Positions 38,925-52,200 are shown, numbered from the stretch's first letter. The stretch is DNA of 64,000 nucleotides from Gavia stellata (GCF_030936135.1 NC_082618.1:5010034-5074033); one strand, 5' to 3'. The notes: generated from the sequence alone by a model not told the origin. Program-made: numbers and translations.

Positions 38925-39359
38925 AGGAAGAAGAAAACAATGACTAAAAATTTAACTACAAGGTGCTTAAAGGAAATAAAAATCTCCCCAGGTGCCGGGA
39001 GTGTTCTAAAGGCAAGACTGGCTTTACTCACCCCTCGACCTAAGCAGCAGGCTTTCTTCAAAGCAGAGACCTACTCAAATATGCTTATGCAAAGAGGTTT
39101 TAAAGCTTTTATTGACAGCACTTAGCAACCATGACTTTCCTGAACCTCAGCTTGCCTAAGGTGAATATTGCATAGGTTTAATTTCTTCCCCTGGTCAGGG
39201 ATACCATCCTTCAGTTCAGGGACATGCTGGGCATGAGCTGGGTGCAGCAGAGGGAAGGTTCTCGCTCATCTCTGTAGCTTTGAGTCGGGAATTCTGCAGC
39301 TGTCCCTACCTCTTGCACCCACAAGGAGCAGATCTCAGTCAAACCCATACTGATTAGCC
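38925..39359. other. Intergenic stretch with no recognised gene
   Basis: Nothing specific is seen; parts may belong to the same decayed LINE, but no motif survives. Confidence 0.5.
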
Positions 39360-39460
39360 TAAGGCAATAGATGGTGTCAGTGTCAGAGCCAGGATTAAAA
39401 CTCCAGTGGTTTTTGGCTGCCAGTTTGATGCTCGAATCACTAGACCACACCTCTCATTAT
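39360..39460 (-). mobile_element. MIR-like SINE relic, partial
   Basis: The plus strand shows GTCAGAGCCAGGATTAAAAC, TCCAGTGGTTTTTGGCTGCC and GATGCTCGAATCACTAGACC, matching the reverse complement of the MIR tRNA-derived head (GGCAGAGCCAGGATTAGAAC, then CTCTTTCCACTAGACC). Confidence 0.6.
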
Positions 39461-42400
39461 AAAATAATTGTCTGATTTTCCCTTTGAAATCAAAGCTGTT
39501 TACAATTATATGGGAGAGAGCTAGAAAATGCAATCTGGGATGGTTGTCTTTAAAAGCATTTGCACCTTTTTATGTAAAATTTCAGCTTAAACAAGCCCTG
39601 TGCGTGCAGTTGTTAGGGGACTCTATTTAACCCCTTCTTTTCCCTTCAATTTGACGGTAGGATTTCTTGTCCCTTTTGGAGGAACTATCCAGATTGAGAT
39701 GAATTCATGTATTTTTATCTTTCTGAGAACTGCTGATAGTGATGAATATAAAATGTTACACTTTGAACATAACATAAATGTCTACTGCTGAATGAGTCGC
39801 TGAACACTTTGGCTATGGATATCTTATGAATTTATGAGTGTTGCACAGGAGCAAGATTTTTCTGAAATAACTCAAGACAAGCTCATAACACCATAAAAAA
39901 TAAGTATTGCGCATACGCTTCTCTATGAAATAGGTAATTTTCTATTACTACTAATGAAACAGTAAAATTTTGAACAATTAAGCACTTGTAAGTAGTAAAC
40001 TACTGAGTAGACTAACCTACTGAGTGCCTTGAACTTCCATAAAAACCCACAGAACTACTCTGGCATTTCAAGTTGTGCAAGAATCTAAATACTGACTGAA
40101 TTAGGCCTTATTTAGTAACAGAATGGGACACCACCTTTGGAGGGATTTGACAGAGTTGCACTGAAACTTAATGCTGAATATTTCTCTGCTTTCTTATATG
40201 GAGTTTCAGGAGGGGTTTTTTGATACATTGTGCCTAAACTAGATTAGACTAACATCAGCAGGAGTCTTTCCTTCGAGTTTAAGGGGCTTTGGACTGGATC
40301 CTGGATATTGAAAGAGCTGTAGACAAGTCTGTATTGTAGTCAGCCTTCATATTTAGATGGTAATGTATATTGCTCATGGTTATTATGAAAATGATTCCAA
40401 TTAGAGATACCAGATGCTGTGATATGAGGTAAGCTAAGGAAGCTGTCTTTAGCTAAGAAATCACATCCAGACTTATCATTAACAAACAGTGGCTGAAGCT
40501 GTTGATTTTTAAGACTGCACATAAGTATTAGTCACTAAAAGCTGTGCAATATGGTTTCCCTAATATTTTATAACTAAACTCAGCAAGAATCAGAAGATGT
40601 AAAAATTATATTTTCAATATTGTCCTTCCTTCAAGTGAACTGCGCTTCTTATATGTTTCATGGCATCTACTTTTTATAGATACATATTAGTTCATTAAAC
40701 TACCTATTTAAGCAGAAAATCAAAACTAAAAAACATGTTCTCTGTGCAATGCCTTTGAGTTCACACAGTTCTTGGAACTTTGCAATTCTCTTCCCATGGA
40801 AATAGACTATAGACATACATAGGTAGATTACATTTTTATTATCAGTGACTCCAGAGTCAATGTACTCACTGACAAGTAAAAATCTGGCTAAGGAAGCAAT
40901 GAGAAGAGGAAGGGTGAAAAGGAAGGGTAAATTTAACCCCAAATAGTCAGTCCTGTGTATTTCTTTTTCTTCTTATGCCCTATCTGCAGGAACAAATTTT
41001 CCAGGTTCAAATAGGGCTTGGGTGACATGTGTATAGCCTCGTCTTCCTGGGTGGCATATCACAAATGTGTTGACACCAATCATGATAACCACATTTTGTT
41101 TTAGTGTTAAGCATAATGATAATGATGTAACCTTAGATAGTGCTGTATTGTAATTACACAGTTGTGCCAGTTATTACATAGTTATAACACAAATCAGCTT
41201 CTTGATCAGATATGCCCAGGAGCTTCTTTTGCTTTACGCCTAATGTAGGAACAGAAAACTAGATCCCTAATTAACTTTGATTGAACCTTGATTAGATAAG
41301 GGAGTGGGGCCAGTAGGCACCAAGCAGGCGGGGAAGTCAGCCCATGTGTAGATATGTTAAGTGTGTAGGCACCATCCTGACTAGTCATAGGAAAGAGAAA
41401 GGAAACTCCCTTTTCAGGAATTGATACCTCCCGACAAGCACAAAGGAATTAGCCCAGACTAGCCCTCAGAAATTCAAGAAACTTCTTACCTTCCCCATCT
41501 AGCAATGCCCCCACCCTATTAAGATGAGATTCTCAAGCAGTTCACCTTGGGAACAGATAGATTTCTATCATTCCCTCCTGCCATCACAGGAGGGAATTGC
41601 AGAGACCTTTGTACAAAACACAATTATTCCTCCTAAGTATTCACCCCTTACTCCTTGCTGCTGCTAAAAGTGCTGAATTGTTACTGCTATACAAACAAAG
41701 TCCATTTGGCCTCTCTGAACAATTTCATTGAATACATGATTTAATAAACGGGTGAATGAAGCCAGGCTTGGTTAACTGCCTGGTGGACAGCTGAAACCTA
41801 AAAAGCAACAGATGTATCTGAGTAGAACACAGTAATAATTTTGCTTATGAGACAGGAGATGAGCAGATGCCATCTCACTTTTCCAGAGCTGCAATGGCTC
41901 TATGATGGTCAATTTTTGCATCCAAATTTTAGTATGTTTGGCAACGATACTGACAAAACCCAAAACTTCAGAGTGGTATGATGTGTATATCCTTTTTTCA
42001 AGCGTAGAATTGCACACTAAACCTCCAAATTTTTGGTGACTATATACATTTTTCTAGAAATCATTAATGGTATAAACTCCACAGGAGGTCTAGGTTGCTT
42101 AGTATCTCTTAAAATCTGACTACTACTACTAATCAAATCTGCTTTCGAACAAAAAAATAAATAAATAAAACTTGGGACACTCTTGAAAAGCTTTCTTAAT
42201 CAACTGAGGCTGATTTTTTTTCCATGCGTTAAGCTGTGGTATTAATTCCTAACCTATTTTACACCGTTCTTTTTGCCTAAATTCATTACTGCACGTGAAT
42301 GAAGACATTGAGGATCCTTGATCCTTGCATTAGAAAAGTGCAAGTATTATCTAAAAGTGCTCTCAGCTGCCGTGGTATTTTGTACTACCCTGAACATGGA

Positions 42401-43806
42401 AGGGAGTATAAACCAGTGTTTTACAGAAGCACAGACATCTGAGCCCTGTTTCAGCACAGTATATAATTACTGTTAAGTGATTATCATATTGACTACTGTG
42501 GGGGTACTAGGCATATACTTACACTACTCTTTTGAAAGATTTCAAGTTATCTGAAGTCCTTTGCACCAAGTTGGGCTTATTGACCCTAAAGAGGAAAAAA
42601 ACCCCCTCAAATAAAAACTACTTCAGTAACTATCCCAGTGTGTGTACTGAATTGACAGTACACCACTCTCTGTAGATGTTATCACACAGAATTTTCTAAG
42701 TCACTGAAATATCCTGTTGCATGTAACAGACAACTTTCAGTCCTTCAGACTTTAATATTATCCAGACGATTTTTTTCCTATAGGGGCTGTGGACATACCC
42801 CTCAATGAGAACTGTTTACGTGCCAAGTATCAAGTTTCAAAGTTCTTTGATATATTAATTATCTGTGTGGTACAGAAAAGCATGGCAATAATTTTCATCA
42901 AAAACAGGGAAAATATATTAATTTCACTTTTGCAGAACTCAGAAATGGCTAGTGTTCCATTTTAGATACATGGCTGCATAAGTATGAACACACAAATAAA
43001 GATATAAACTGAACATGGACAGCTTGCTGGCAAGAGAGAGCTTTTCAAAAGAGAATGAGTGAAATGTCTGGAACCTGTCTGTGGGTACAGCTGTGGTCAG
43101 TCCTATCAGCCTGTCATGGTCTAGTTGAGGGAACCTCAACACTTCCAAAACTCTGACACCTTTGTTGCTTCCTAGCATGCATTCTCCCTTCCAATACCTT
43201 CTTGAAGTAGAGGACAGATCACCCAAACCTGAAACTTTATCTCAAGCTTCATTCGAACTTCAAATCACCAGCTTTCTGAGTGAGCACATCCTTAGCTTTG
43301 AGCTGATCAGGAGCCTTTCTGATACTTGGATGTTTAAATTCAGGATATGCTTCCATGCTTTACCAGATCAGAGGCAGTATCATTAGAATTGAGCCACCTT
43401 TAATTTATGATTTTCCTGGGTTTAAGGCAAAGGAGCTAATAGTAACACAGTAGGAAAAGCACCCTGTAGGCCTGTTAGGACTCTGCAATAGCCACAGAGA
43501 CTCCAGTACAAACAAGCTATCTGATGATACCGATTTGGTTTCTGCTGAGTAGGATCTTAAGAGTGAGACAACCAGCTCAGCTCAAAATGGAGAGCTTGGC
43601 TCTACATTTGCCCCACTCCAGTCATTTTCATTTCACACAGAAAAAAATGCTTAGCAGTTTTGCCTGCTTTACAGCCAGTGACATAGTGACAGAAAGCTGT
43701 AATAAATGGTAGAGAGAATGTGGCTGATCTGTTCTTCCAGCCTTTGAACCTCTGAAAAAAATTATGTTTCATTTAGAGCTCTAAGGACAGACTGCGTGCG
43801 TAAGTA
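39461..43806. other. Intergenic stretch with no recognised gene
   Basis: AT-rich DNA without protein-like frames. The block 41185-41790 has a polyadenylation-like AATAAA near 41743 and reads like a compact inserted element, but no terminal repeats could be shown. A short A-rich run is at 42148-42170. Confidence 0.55.
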
Positions 43807-44016
43807 CAATGCTGGCTTTTTCTCTTTTCCATGGCCTGGAATTCTTTTGCCAGGATTGGCTTCTCTTTCTCCTTTAACAAATCATCACAGTTTCGGCAAG
43901 CACTTCATTGACTGCCAATGCTGTGGTACCAATAATTTACTAGAATTGAGAAGCTTTTGTGCTTTCATTCTGCACAACTAAATTATCATCTCCTGCATGC
44001 CTGGATTTGTTCAGTT
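43807..44016 (+). repeat. Left arm of a local inverted repeat
   Basis: This segment reappears in reverse complement at 45098-45285. The best shared blocks are TTAACAAATCA, TTCATTGACTGCCAATGCTG, TACCAATAATTTAC, CTTTCA-TCTGCACAA and CATGCCTGGATTTGTTCAGT. Identity is roughly three quarters by eye, with small gaps. The translated frames of the two arms also look alike (FIDCQCCGTNNL here and FIDCQCCATNNL in the other arm), but I do not regard them as coding. The family is not identified. Confidence 0.8.
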
Positions 44017-45097
44017 CTGGATTATGTACTAGAGGCTCAATCCTACCCTGATGCTGGGCACTGTCTCTAGGCTTTTAAGCGTATGAGTGGTCCCAGGGAT
44101 TTAAAAGTTAAGACAGTGGGTGAACATTTTGGTTCAGCTGGGGACACTCTGCTGTGCATCTTGGAAAGGAATTAGAGACTTGCATGAACTCTGTGAATTA
44201 GAAAACAAAAGCACTTCTTTGTAATTTATCACATTTTCAAAGCTTATGTAAAATTTTGTCATTTCTGATATGCAGCTCCAAAAGCACCTTCTGCAGGATG
44301 CTGCACCAACACAGATTACAAATGGTTCCTATTTAAGCAGTTTGCAAAGTTAGTATAAGAAAAGACGTGACAGATGCAGACAGGACTGCAGAGATACCTT
44401 CTTCTAGGAATCTTTTTGGGGGTGAATTGTATGTACAGCGAGGAGATGTTGCATGAAGCTGAAATGAAATTTCTCATATTAGCCTTTGTGCTTAGATTCA
44501 AACTTGTATTAACCTGGAAAATAATATAAATGCCATTTGAAAGCCTATTCTTGTAACATTTCTGACCCACTTCAGACTCCTTTTGGTAATCTGGGAAGGG
44601 ACCTTTGTTCCCATGGCAGCCCATAATTTCCTGACTGAAAGAGTTCAGCTGATCTCTGAATGACACAGTCAGGCGTTTGGATGCTTATCTTGCTTCCAAG
44701 TGTTCTGAGGTTCCTCATTTCTCACTTATTGCACAATGCCCCAATCTCACTGGGAAGGTGAGAACTGGATCAGAAAGAAATATAATTGCTTTTTTTTATT
44801 AGCTTATGATACAGTCCCGCCCTTCTCTGTTGCCAGCTTACCCAGTTATTCACAAATGATGATATACATACAGTGAATTATATAATTATCAGCCTATAAT
44901 TACAGGTATATAGATATATACATCCCCCTGGAGGAGAGCTGTGCTTGGCACATACCTGCTTGCACCTCTGGGTCTTTAGGAAATTCATGCCCATTTTAAG
45001 TAGAAGATTATTTATTTATCAAATGCTTGAGACATTTTATGAAAAATGAACCCAAAAGAATCCTTTGATTCTTTTTAATAATCTTCACAAAGTATGT
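44017..45097. other. Spacer between the inverted repeat arms
   Basis: About 1.1 kb with no recognisable transposase, reverse transcriptase or other protein. A 116-codon minus-strand frame (44316-44666) has no known domain. Confidence 0.6.
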
Positions 45098-45285
45098 AAC
45101 TGAACAAATCCAGGCATGTAGGAGCAAACTCTCTTGTGCAGAGTGAAAGCAGAGACGTTTCTCAATAGTGGTAAATTATTGGTAGCACAGCATTGGCAGT
45201 CAATGAAGAGTTTGCAGGAGCCGTGCTGATTTGTTAAGGGAAGAGAAGATGCCAGTCTTGGCACAGTGATCAGAAGCCAACACTG
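45098..45285 (-). repeat. Right arm of a local inverted repeat
   Basis: This is the reverse-complement partner of 43807-44016. On the plus strand it begins ACTGAACAAATCCAGGCATG and contains CAGCATTGGCAGTCAATGAA. If the two arms were transcribed together the RNA could fold into a long imperfect hairpin with a 1.1-kb loop. The alternatives are two independent insertions of one unknown repeat, or the ends of a decayed DNA transposon. Confidence 0.8.
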
Positions 45286-47659
45286 AGAAAGCAGAGTCAG
45301 TACTGTATTCCCATAGACACCTTCTTTTTTGAAAGCTTTAGACAAGAATTAGTTTATCTTATGATGCTGCTTTAATGCTGTAACCATAGATAAACCCTAT
45401 TGCCTTCCCACTATGTTTCAATGCCTCATTTTGTCATTGGGGCAGATAGTGATTCTCAGCTGATATAAATCAGCAAAGCTCCACTGATTTTTAACAAAGC
45501 TGTGCCAGCTTCTGCTAGCTGAGGGTCTGCCTAGATATTTCTCTAGTTGTAAAGCAAAGAATCCAGCAGGCAAAGCTGATGTAAGTTGGATATTTTTTTT
45601 TGGCTTGTTTTTCTTTGTTCTGTCTTTCAAATGCTGCTCTCATTCATAACTGCTTGGATGCTTTCAAGCCTGTGTACAGGACTTATGGGGCCTAATCTGG
45701 CTCCTACAATGGTGTAAATCTAGGGTAGCTCTATTTAAATCAAAAGCATTACTCAGAGGTATTGCGCTGCTGCAAAAGCAGCATACTTGCGCATAGCAAC
45801 TGATCTGTAAATCTCATAATGTGCCCAGTATCTTTCCAAGAGTTTATTTGCAAACAAACAAGCAAAAAGAATCATGGTGGCTGAACAGACTGATTCCAGC
45901 CTGTGGAACATGGACTGAGCCTCTGCCAGAAATAAACTGTAGACACTTGCTAATTACAATTTGTGGCCAGCTTACAAAGTTCAGTAAAGGAGAAAACTAC
46001 TCCATTCAGATCCTCTTTCCCAGTTTGATGACATCACTCACATCATTATGTTGTGATATGCCAGATGGGAAAATTTGAGGTGGGGATGAAGTGAAAATCC
46101 CGGTTACACCTTTTCTCCAGGCTATCTGCCTCTCCATCATTTTACAACATCACAGAGACTCTCAGACAGTTTGACTCTGCCATCCCCAGCTGGTTTGGAC
46201 CAAACAGATAAATGCTGTACCATTAAGAATCAATACATGTTCCCACCACCATGACAGGTAATGCTGCAAATAGCTAACCTTAATTTAATTAGTTTATTTA
46301 AGCTCACTAGTATGTTTAAATAGAGAGTGAAGGTAATAGTATAAACTCTGTAATTTCTATTGCCTGGGAAAAAAATAAAAACAGCCCTGCATCAAATGCT
46401 TATTGAAACTGAAACATATGTATTAACATATGGCAGAATTTCACTTACTGTATGTTTTAGTGCAGAGCTGATGAGGAAGGCATCTGTGCTGAGAGCGTCT
46501 GAATGGAGGCTCAGATAATGAGCAGGGCTCAAAAAATACACTCTGAAAGGTTGGGATGTGTCAAAGTGCCCTGCAGTTGATTTGTGTCAGAGCTGAAAGA
46601 ATATACTCAAGCCTCTATGCAGGTACATCGCTGTGCTTTGCTTTCTGCACTGGGACCTGTTTGAGTCTTCGTATGCTACTGTGGGCACCTGCTTTGGAAG
46701 TCCTGGACGAATTCTAAACCCCTGAGACAAATGGTTTCACACCAGAAATGCTGACACAACATCTACTTAGAGCAAGTGCTGTTGCAGTATTGCTATTTAA
46801 CAAAAACAGATTAACTGGAGATCTTAAACATCAAGCCCAAATCTGCATCCAGATTTGAAATTGGCTTAAGGACAGCAGCTCTTCAGAGCTGGGGTTTTGG
46901 TTTTGCGCTTTCTCCAGACATGCAGACTGGTATAGTTGTAAGCATCATCTCTATCTTCAAACAAGAGACACTAAGAAATGAGAGCAAGCTTTCTCTGCTG
47001 AGATCCGCATCCCAGTCATACAAACTTACAAGGTTTATACCAAACCAGGCCTTTTGGTTCTGAGATGAACCCCTGAATGCTCTGAACATCAACCATTTCT
47101 CCTGCACGTAGTGATGTAGTGTTTCAGTGAACTGTATAAAGACTCTCAGAGGCTCTTGCTGCCAACTACTAATATTATTAATGGGCACTACAAAGCCACA
47201 TTGTTCTACACCTATTTACTGGAAGTAAGATATGAGGATACCAGGTGTAATTACTTTACTGCCTTAAGGTTAGAAGTCTTTCTTTCTGATTTGACCACAG
47301 TAGAACATCTGCATCGCTCAACCACAGATTACCTGGCTTCTGGAAGATGCTTTCAAAGCACCCAGTTGCTACTTAGTGACCCAGAAGAAAGTTTACCACC
47401 CACTCACAGAGCCTCATTTTGAAGTACTATGCCTCTTGTAAAAACAAGGAATCTTAAGGCTCTTCAGAGCATGGGCTATGTATTAAATGCGTGAACCGTT
47501 TGTGCACCACTGTACAAATCATTGTTTTTGATGTGAAACTGTACTCCAGGGATAATTCCTTTAAAAAAAAAAAAAATGTTATTACTGAGACTAAGGAAAA
47601 GTATTTAACATGTGTGCATTGCTTTTCATGGAAGCTTGCATGGAAGCTTCCAGGCATGG
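45286..47659. other. Intergenic stretch; two patches like old amniote repeats
   Basis: At 45430-45540 (CTGATATAAATCAGCAAAGC, TCCACTGATTTT, GCTAGCTGAGGGTCTG) and 45685-45770 (GGGGCCTAATCTGGCTCC, AATGGTGTAAATCTAGGGTA, GCTCTATTTAAATCA) the sequence resembles a widespread degraded amniote repeat with related motifs in both directions. Family uncertain. An A13 run lies at 47563-47575. No gene is seen. Confidence 0.5.
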
Positions 47660-47766
47660 CACGTAGGGACATGGTTTAGTGGTGGACTTGGCAGTGTTAG
47701 GTTTATGGTTGGACTCGATGAGCTTAAGGGTCTTTTCAAACCTAAAGGATTCTATGATTCTATGAA
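47660..47766 (+). mobile_element. CR1 LINE 3' tail
   Basis: The sequence GGGACATGGTTTAGTGGTGG, ACTTGGCAGTGTTAGGTTTA, GGTTGGACTCGATGAGCTTA, AGGGTCTTTTCAAACCTAAA ends in ATTCTATGATTCTATGA. This is the last hundred or so bases of an avian CR1 element with its octamer tail. It is severely 5'-truncated and non-coding. Just upstream, GCATGGAAGCTT occurs twice in tandem-like fashion (about 47627-47650). Confidence 0.92.
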
Positions 47767-48644
47767 ATAAAGAAAATAAATTGGGATAGTTCAAACGGTC
47801 TGTTTCTTAGAAACACCAAAAAGTGATGCAGAGAAGGCACCACTGCGTACAAATCAAAATTATGTTTACTGAGAAGGTTCGAATCTGTTGTATTTCCATC
47901 ATTGGCTGTACTGAGGAAACTTCTGGAGGTCTCAGCCCGGTCCTTGTGCCATTGGCTGCCCCACAGAATGGAGTGGGTCCTGCCATGAAGAGATTTCAGT
48001 CTGTGGTCCTGGAACATGAATATTTTTCATATATTTATTGAACACCCACATACAAGCTTCTTCACAGGAAGGACAGGTTGTATAATTTGGGGTAAAACAA
48101 ACTACACAAGGGATGTCATGGTTCTGCAGGGTAAACACTGAGGTGCAAATGTCCTGGCTGAAAGTGCAAATGTGCTGAACTCCCTTCAGTTGTTGAAGAT
48201 GGCATTACTCCTACTCCTCCGCTCAGTCTCTGCGCTGGAGGTTACCTCCCACAGAAGCATAATAGGCAGGAGTTACCTGCCTGCATCTCCACTGCTTTGA
48301 GACAAAATCAAGGCAAGTAATTTCAGCTCTTTGAAGGTAGGTTTGTGCTAAAGACCCAGATTTTATTCTGCAGTGGCTGACACTAACGTAATTTGGGGGA
48401 TAAGGGGTAGCCTTTGGCAGCAGACAACTGGGAGTTGTATCATCTTCAGCCAACGTAGGAAAATTTTCCAGAGCTTGTCTTTTAGCACCTTGAATAAGCC
48501 CCCAACTTAAATCCACCTTGATTGAAAAAAGAGAAAAATAGATTACGTATGCACAGAAGCATACAAAAATATATTTAAATGTCTGTTCAGGTATCTAAAT
48601 AACACCGTGAATAGAGTCTCGGTGTTTTGCTGTAAGTGAGGCAG
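47767..48644. other. Intergenic stretch with no recognised gene
   Basis: Nothing specific is seen; frames of up to about 97 codons are featureless. Confidence 0.6.
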
Positions 48645-48740
48645 AAACATTTGGCACAGGCCTGGACACTGAACTTGGATCTCCTGGGTCCCAGCCCACG
48701 GTTTCAATCACAAGACTATTAGTCTTTCTGAGTATGGATT
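48645..48740 (-). mobile_element. MIR-like SINE relic, partial
   Basis: The plus strand reads CCTGGACACTGAACTTGGAT, CTCCTGGGTCCCAGCCCACG, then TTCAATCACAAGACTATTAG. This resembles the reverse complement of a MIR-type tRNA-derived head (GACTGAACCCAGGTCTCCTGACTCCCAGCCC, then CTAACCACTAGACCA). Confidence 0.55.
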
Positions 48741-49086
48741 TGTCTATCCCCTATGTCTTTTCCATCATCTCTAAACTTGAGTGACTCCTATGACTAATGT
48801 GATTGTAAGTCATAAAACATTAAGTTATGACACAATCAAATCAAAGCCAAGAAATTCATAGTTAGGGTGTAGGCTACATTCTTAACTCAAAACCAGAAAA
48901 GCAGCATTACAGGGTAAACAAAAGGATGAAGTGTCAGCCCTCATTTTTCATTTTTGGGCTCTTATCAGTTTGTATCAATTTAAGCCTTTTTTAAATATGT
49001 AATTTCTTTGACTTCTTTTTTTTTCCCTCTAGGAACTGAAAATTATTCTGCTTTGAGGTCTGGAACCTGCCATACAATAAACACTA
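48741..49086. other. Intergenic stretch with no recognised gene
   Basis: No feature is recognised; there is a pyrimidine run near 49013-49034. Confidence 0.6.
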
Positions 49087-49232
49087 CTTAATTGGGACAT
49101 GCTTAATAGGGATGGCCACTTTAATGGGACATCTCCTAGGGAACATATTTATGTTAATGAGACTGAATGACAACGACTGTTTCTTAAGTGGGGCAACAAA
49201 AGGAAAAGAAGTCCACTTAACAGGGATGCACT
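49087..49232. repeat. Field of repeated TTAAT-GGGACA motifs
   Basis: Variants of CTTAATNGGGACA occur six times on the same strand: 49087 (CTTAATTGGGACAT), 49102 (CTTAATAGGGATGG), 49120 (TTTAATGGGACATC), 49154 (TTAATGAGAC), 49183 (CTTAAGTGGGGCA) and 49216 (CTTAACAGGGATG). Similar sub-repeats occur in fossil DNA transposons of vertebrates, but I cannot assign a family and see no transposase. Confidence 0.55.
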
Positions 49233-52200
49233 CAGCTGTTACTATTTTGTTAAGTGTTTAACCAGGTGTTAAATAGGTCTAAAATTCTGAGCTTCCATCT
49301 TTTCATTCAAAAATGGGACATTAAAACATTTACATCATGATGAAAAGTAGTGTTATTATTTGTATAGTGACCTTTAGTACAAGAAAGGGCCAGGCTGTTT
49401 TCAACTATGTCAGAGATAGAGGTTCTCTTCTCCAAAGAGCTTCAATAACCCTTTTCTCCAAGCATGGAACTACCTGTAGATTGGATTTGTTCAGAGATCC
49501 ATTGCAAAATAAAACCCATCTGTCCTAATTCTCAATCCTATATTTTACCCTCTCACCTCAAATCTTTCCACTCCCGTAGTTTGAATAATAAGATGGAAGC
49601 AGAAAAAATAAAACTAGGAAAGCTTTTTAAATCTAAGTGATCCTTTTTCAGAGTCTTTAAAACCCCTAAGAATACATGTCTGAAGACTTCCAGGAGCCTC
49701 CAAAAGCCTGTAAGCCATTTTGAAGGTTATTCTCTTCCTGAAGATCTTTTGTGTCCTGTGGTTTCTTCCGAAAATATGTATATACATTTCAGGGGGGAAC
49801 AAGAGACCGCGTTAAGAACTTGCCTTAAAAACAAAAGCCCCATCTTAGATGACAGCTATATAAATTTGGGGACTCTCCCAGGCAAACCAAGACATCTGAT
49901 TACGCCATTGTATCCTGTTTGGCAAAGGAGAGAGTGAAGGAAAGTGATAGACATGAGGGGCAGATGGAGTTTGCCTAATGTGTCTGTTCTTTTCTTCGCT
50001 GCCTTTTCAATTTAAGAATGTAGCAAAATAGCAGCTGCTCATAATTTCATGAATCAAGAAGTATGTAAATTTCAGCTACAAAATTTGTTGCATAGTTAGA
50101 CACACACACACACAAAAAGAAGGAAAAAAAAAAGGAAGAAAGATCTTGCTTGCATCTATAACTTTCTTCATCTTGCATGCAAATTTAGCTTTCAGGCCTG
50201 GTTCTCCTCTCGTTTCTGAGTGAACCAAGAGCGGCTCAATCGATTTCGCTGTCGTCGCATAGGGCGAACGCTGTGGGATAATTGTGCTTTAAGGATTCAG
50301 CCGGTCTCTGTTGCCCTAATGCTAGCATGGAAGGACGAGCCTGGCATGAAAGGCTGCTTTCACGCCCCTGAGCTACCACAGGGGCTTTACGCCGTACCTC
50401 TGCTCCTAGGCTGCAGACGGAGGAAAGGGGTTGCGACAGGAATGTCTCCACGAGCGGGAAAGCCAGAGCTGTGAACGGTTACCTGAGGATGCTGACGACC
50501 ACTACAAACTGAAGTGGAAATCACGCTCCTCGTATTTCAATCCCTCGCAGCCCCCGAATTAAAAGATGGAAAAAGTGACTTGAAATGTATCATCCACATG
50601 TATGAAACACTGCTCAGAAGGAGCTGGGGATCAGGGCCTCCATATACTATACAGCTGGTTCTAGTTTTCAGACAAGATTTACTAAACACATGTAAACCGT
50701 GCATATCTGTTTGAATACTTTTTGTGCAAATAACTTCCTCTGTGGTCAAGCTGTTCCTCTCAGATCCAGGCTACAGATTTGTGCTTTATACTCACCACTT
50801 TTTTACCCTTGGATTTCCACCAGTATCAGTTCACACTCGGAGAATGAAACTGTGAAGAAGGGAGCTGAGTTTGGCAGCAAGAGTCAGGAGAATTTACAAT
50901 GCAAAACACCGAGCAAACTCATGATAAAGGGCAGAAATCAGCCCTGGCTTAGCTCCATCCAAGTCAGTGGGCCAGATCCAGAGCAGCTATAAACAGACAC
51001 AATACTACACATTTCATAGGAGCTGCAACCATTTATATAATTTGGCCCAACAGCCTCTTACACAGACGCCGCATTTCATCAATTCTAGTGGGGTTTCTCC
51101 TGATTTATACCCCCGGAGTGAGCAAGCAGAGCAATGGTCTTTCTTCACCAATTAAAACTGCTCCACAATTATATCTGCCGAGTGTCATGAATTCAAACTT
51201 TAAACACAAAGCAACAGCTGAAACGGAATATAAAGACGTAGGAGGGCAGAGTTTTATGATGGATGTTTTATTGGAATCATATAAAAAAGAAAAGCATTTC
51301 ACATATTTCATGGAGGTATTTTATGTACAAATTTAATATGAATCCTCTTCTTGTTAAACTCGTATGTGATCTGTGTACTTCAGTATATAAAACACAGTAT
51401 AGGACAACTAGGAACAAGTTTATTAAAACAGCTTGGGCTCCTGTTGACATCACCAACCACACAAGTGCTTGCTCAGGGTTGGTGTGATCTTATCAGTCTC
51501 TCCTTATATTTCAGGTTACCTACTTGTTCGTTTCCCCTATATATCTTTCATTGTTACAAGAATTCAACTCATGGGCAGATCTCTGAGATAAATCTGCTTG
51601 TCTGTTTTGGGAATATGGCTCTAGTTCTAATTTTGCAGACTTCGTTCAGGCAATACTCCCTGTGACTTCAGGGATTTTTGCCTGAGTAATCCTTTCAGAA
51701 TTGGACTCTCTGTAATTTTCATTTACTTAACAACTTGGCATTACATCTGTAAAATATTAGCCCAGTAATGTAAAATATCAAATTAGATTTATGCATTAAT
51801 CTAATCTATATATGAAGCTTGATAGTCAGTTCTGTTACATAGCATTATTGCAATTCCAGGTATCTGTGTCACTTCAGATTTATGCTGATGATGTAAGAGA
51901 AATAAAAAGTGAGGTCTATAGATAAAATTTGGTAACCCGTGTATGTGAAAAGAAAGTCTAAAACTTTATACAAAATCTAAAATAAATTCCCACTTTCAGC
52001 TAAACCAGGTAAATGTTTCTCTATCAGTCACAAATGAAGAAGAGCACACAAAAAAGGCTAATCTGAAATAATCAACAAAACAATAAGCTATTAAAAAGGA
52101 AAAAGCAGGTCAAAATAAATATCTGAACTGTAATGAATTCTCTAAAAATCCTTGAAAAAGACAAATAAGCAATTGTTTCTTTCCTGTGTGACAGTTGCAG

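Noticed and set aside
43796..45345. Similar short proteins (FIDCQCC...TNNL) as a duplicated gene pair
   Set aside because: The similarity is equally strong in noncoding positions and extends across stop codons, so it reflects a DNA inverted repeat, not protein conservation.
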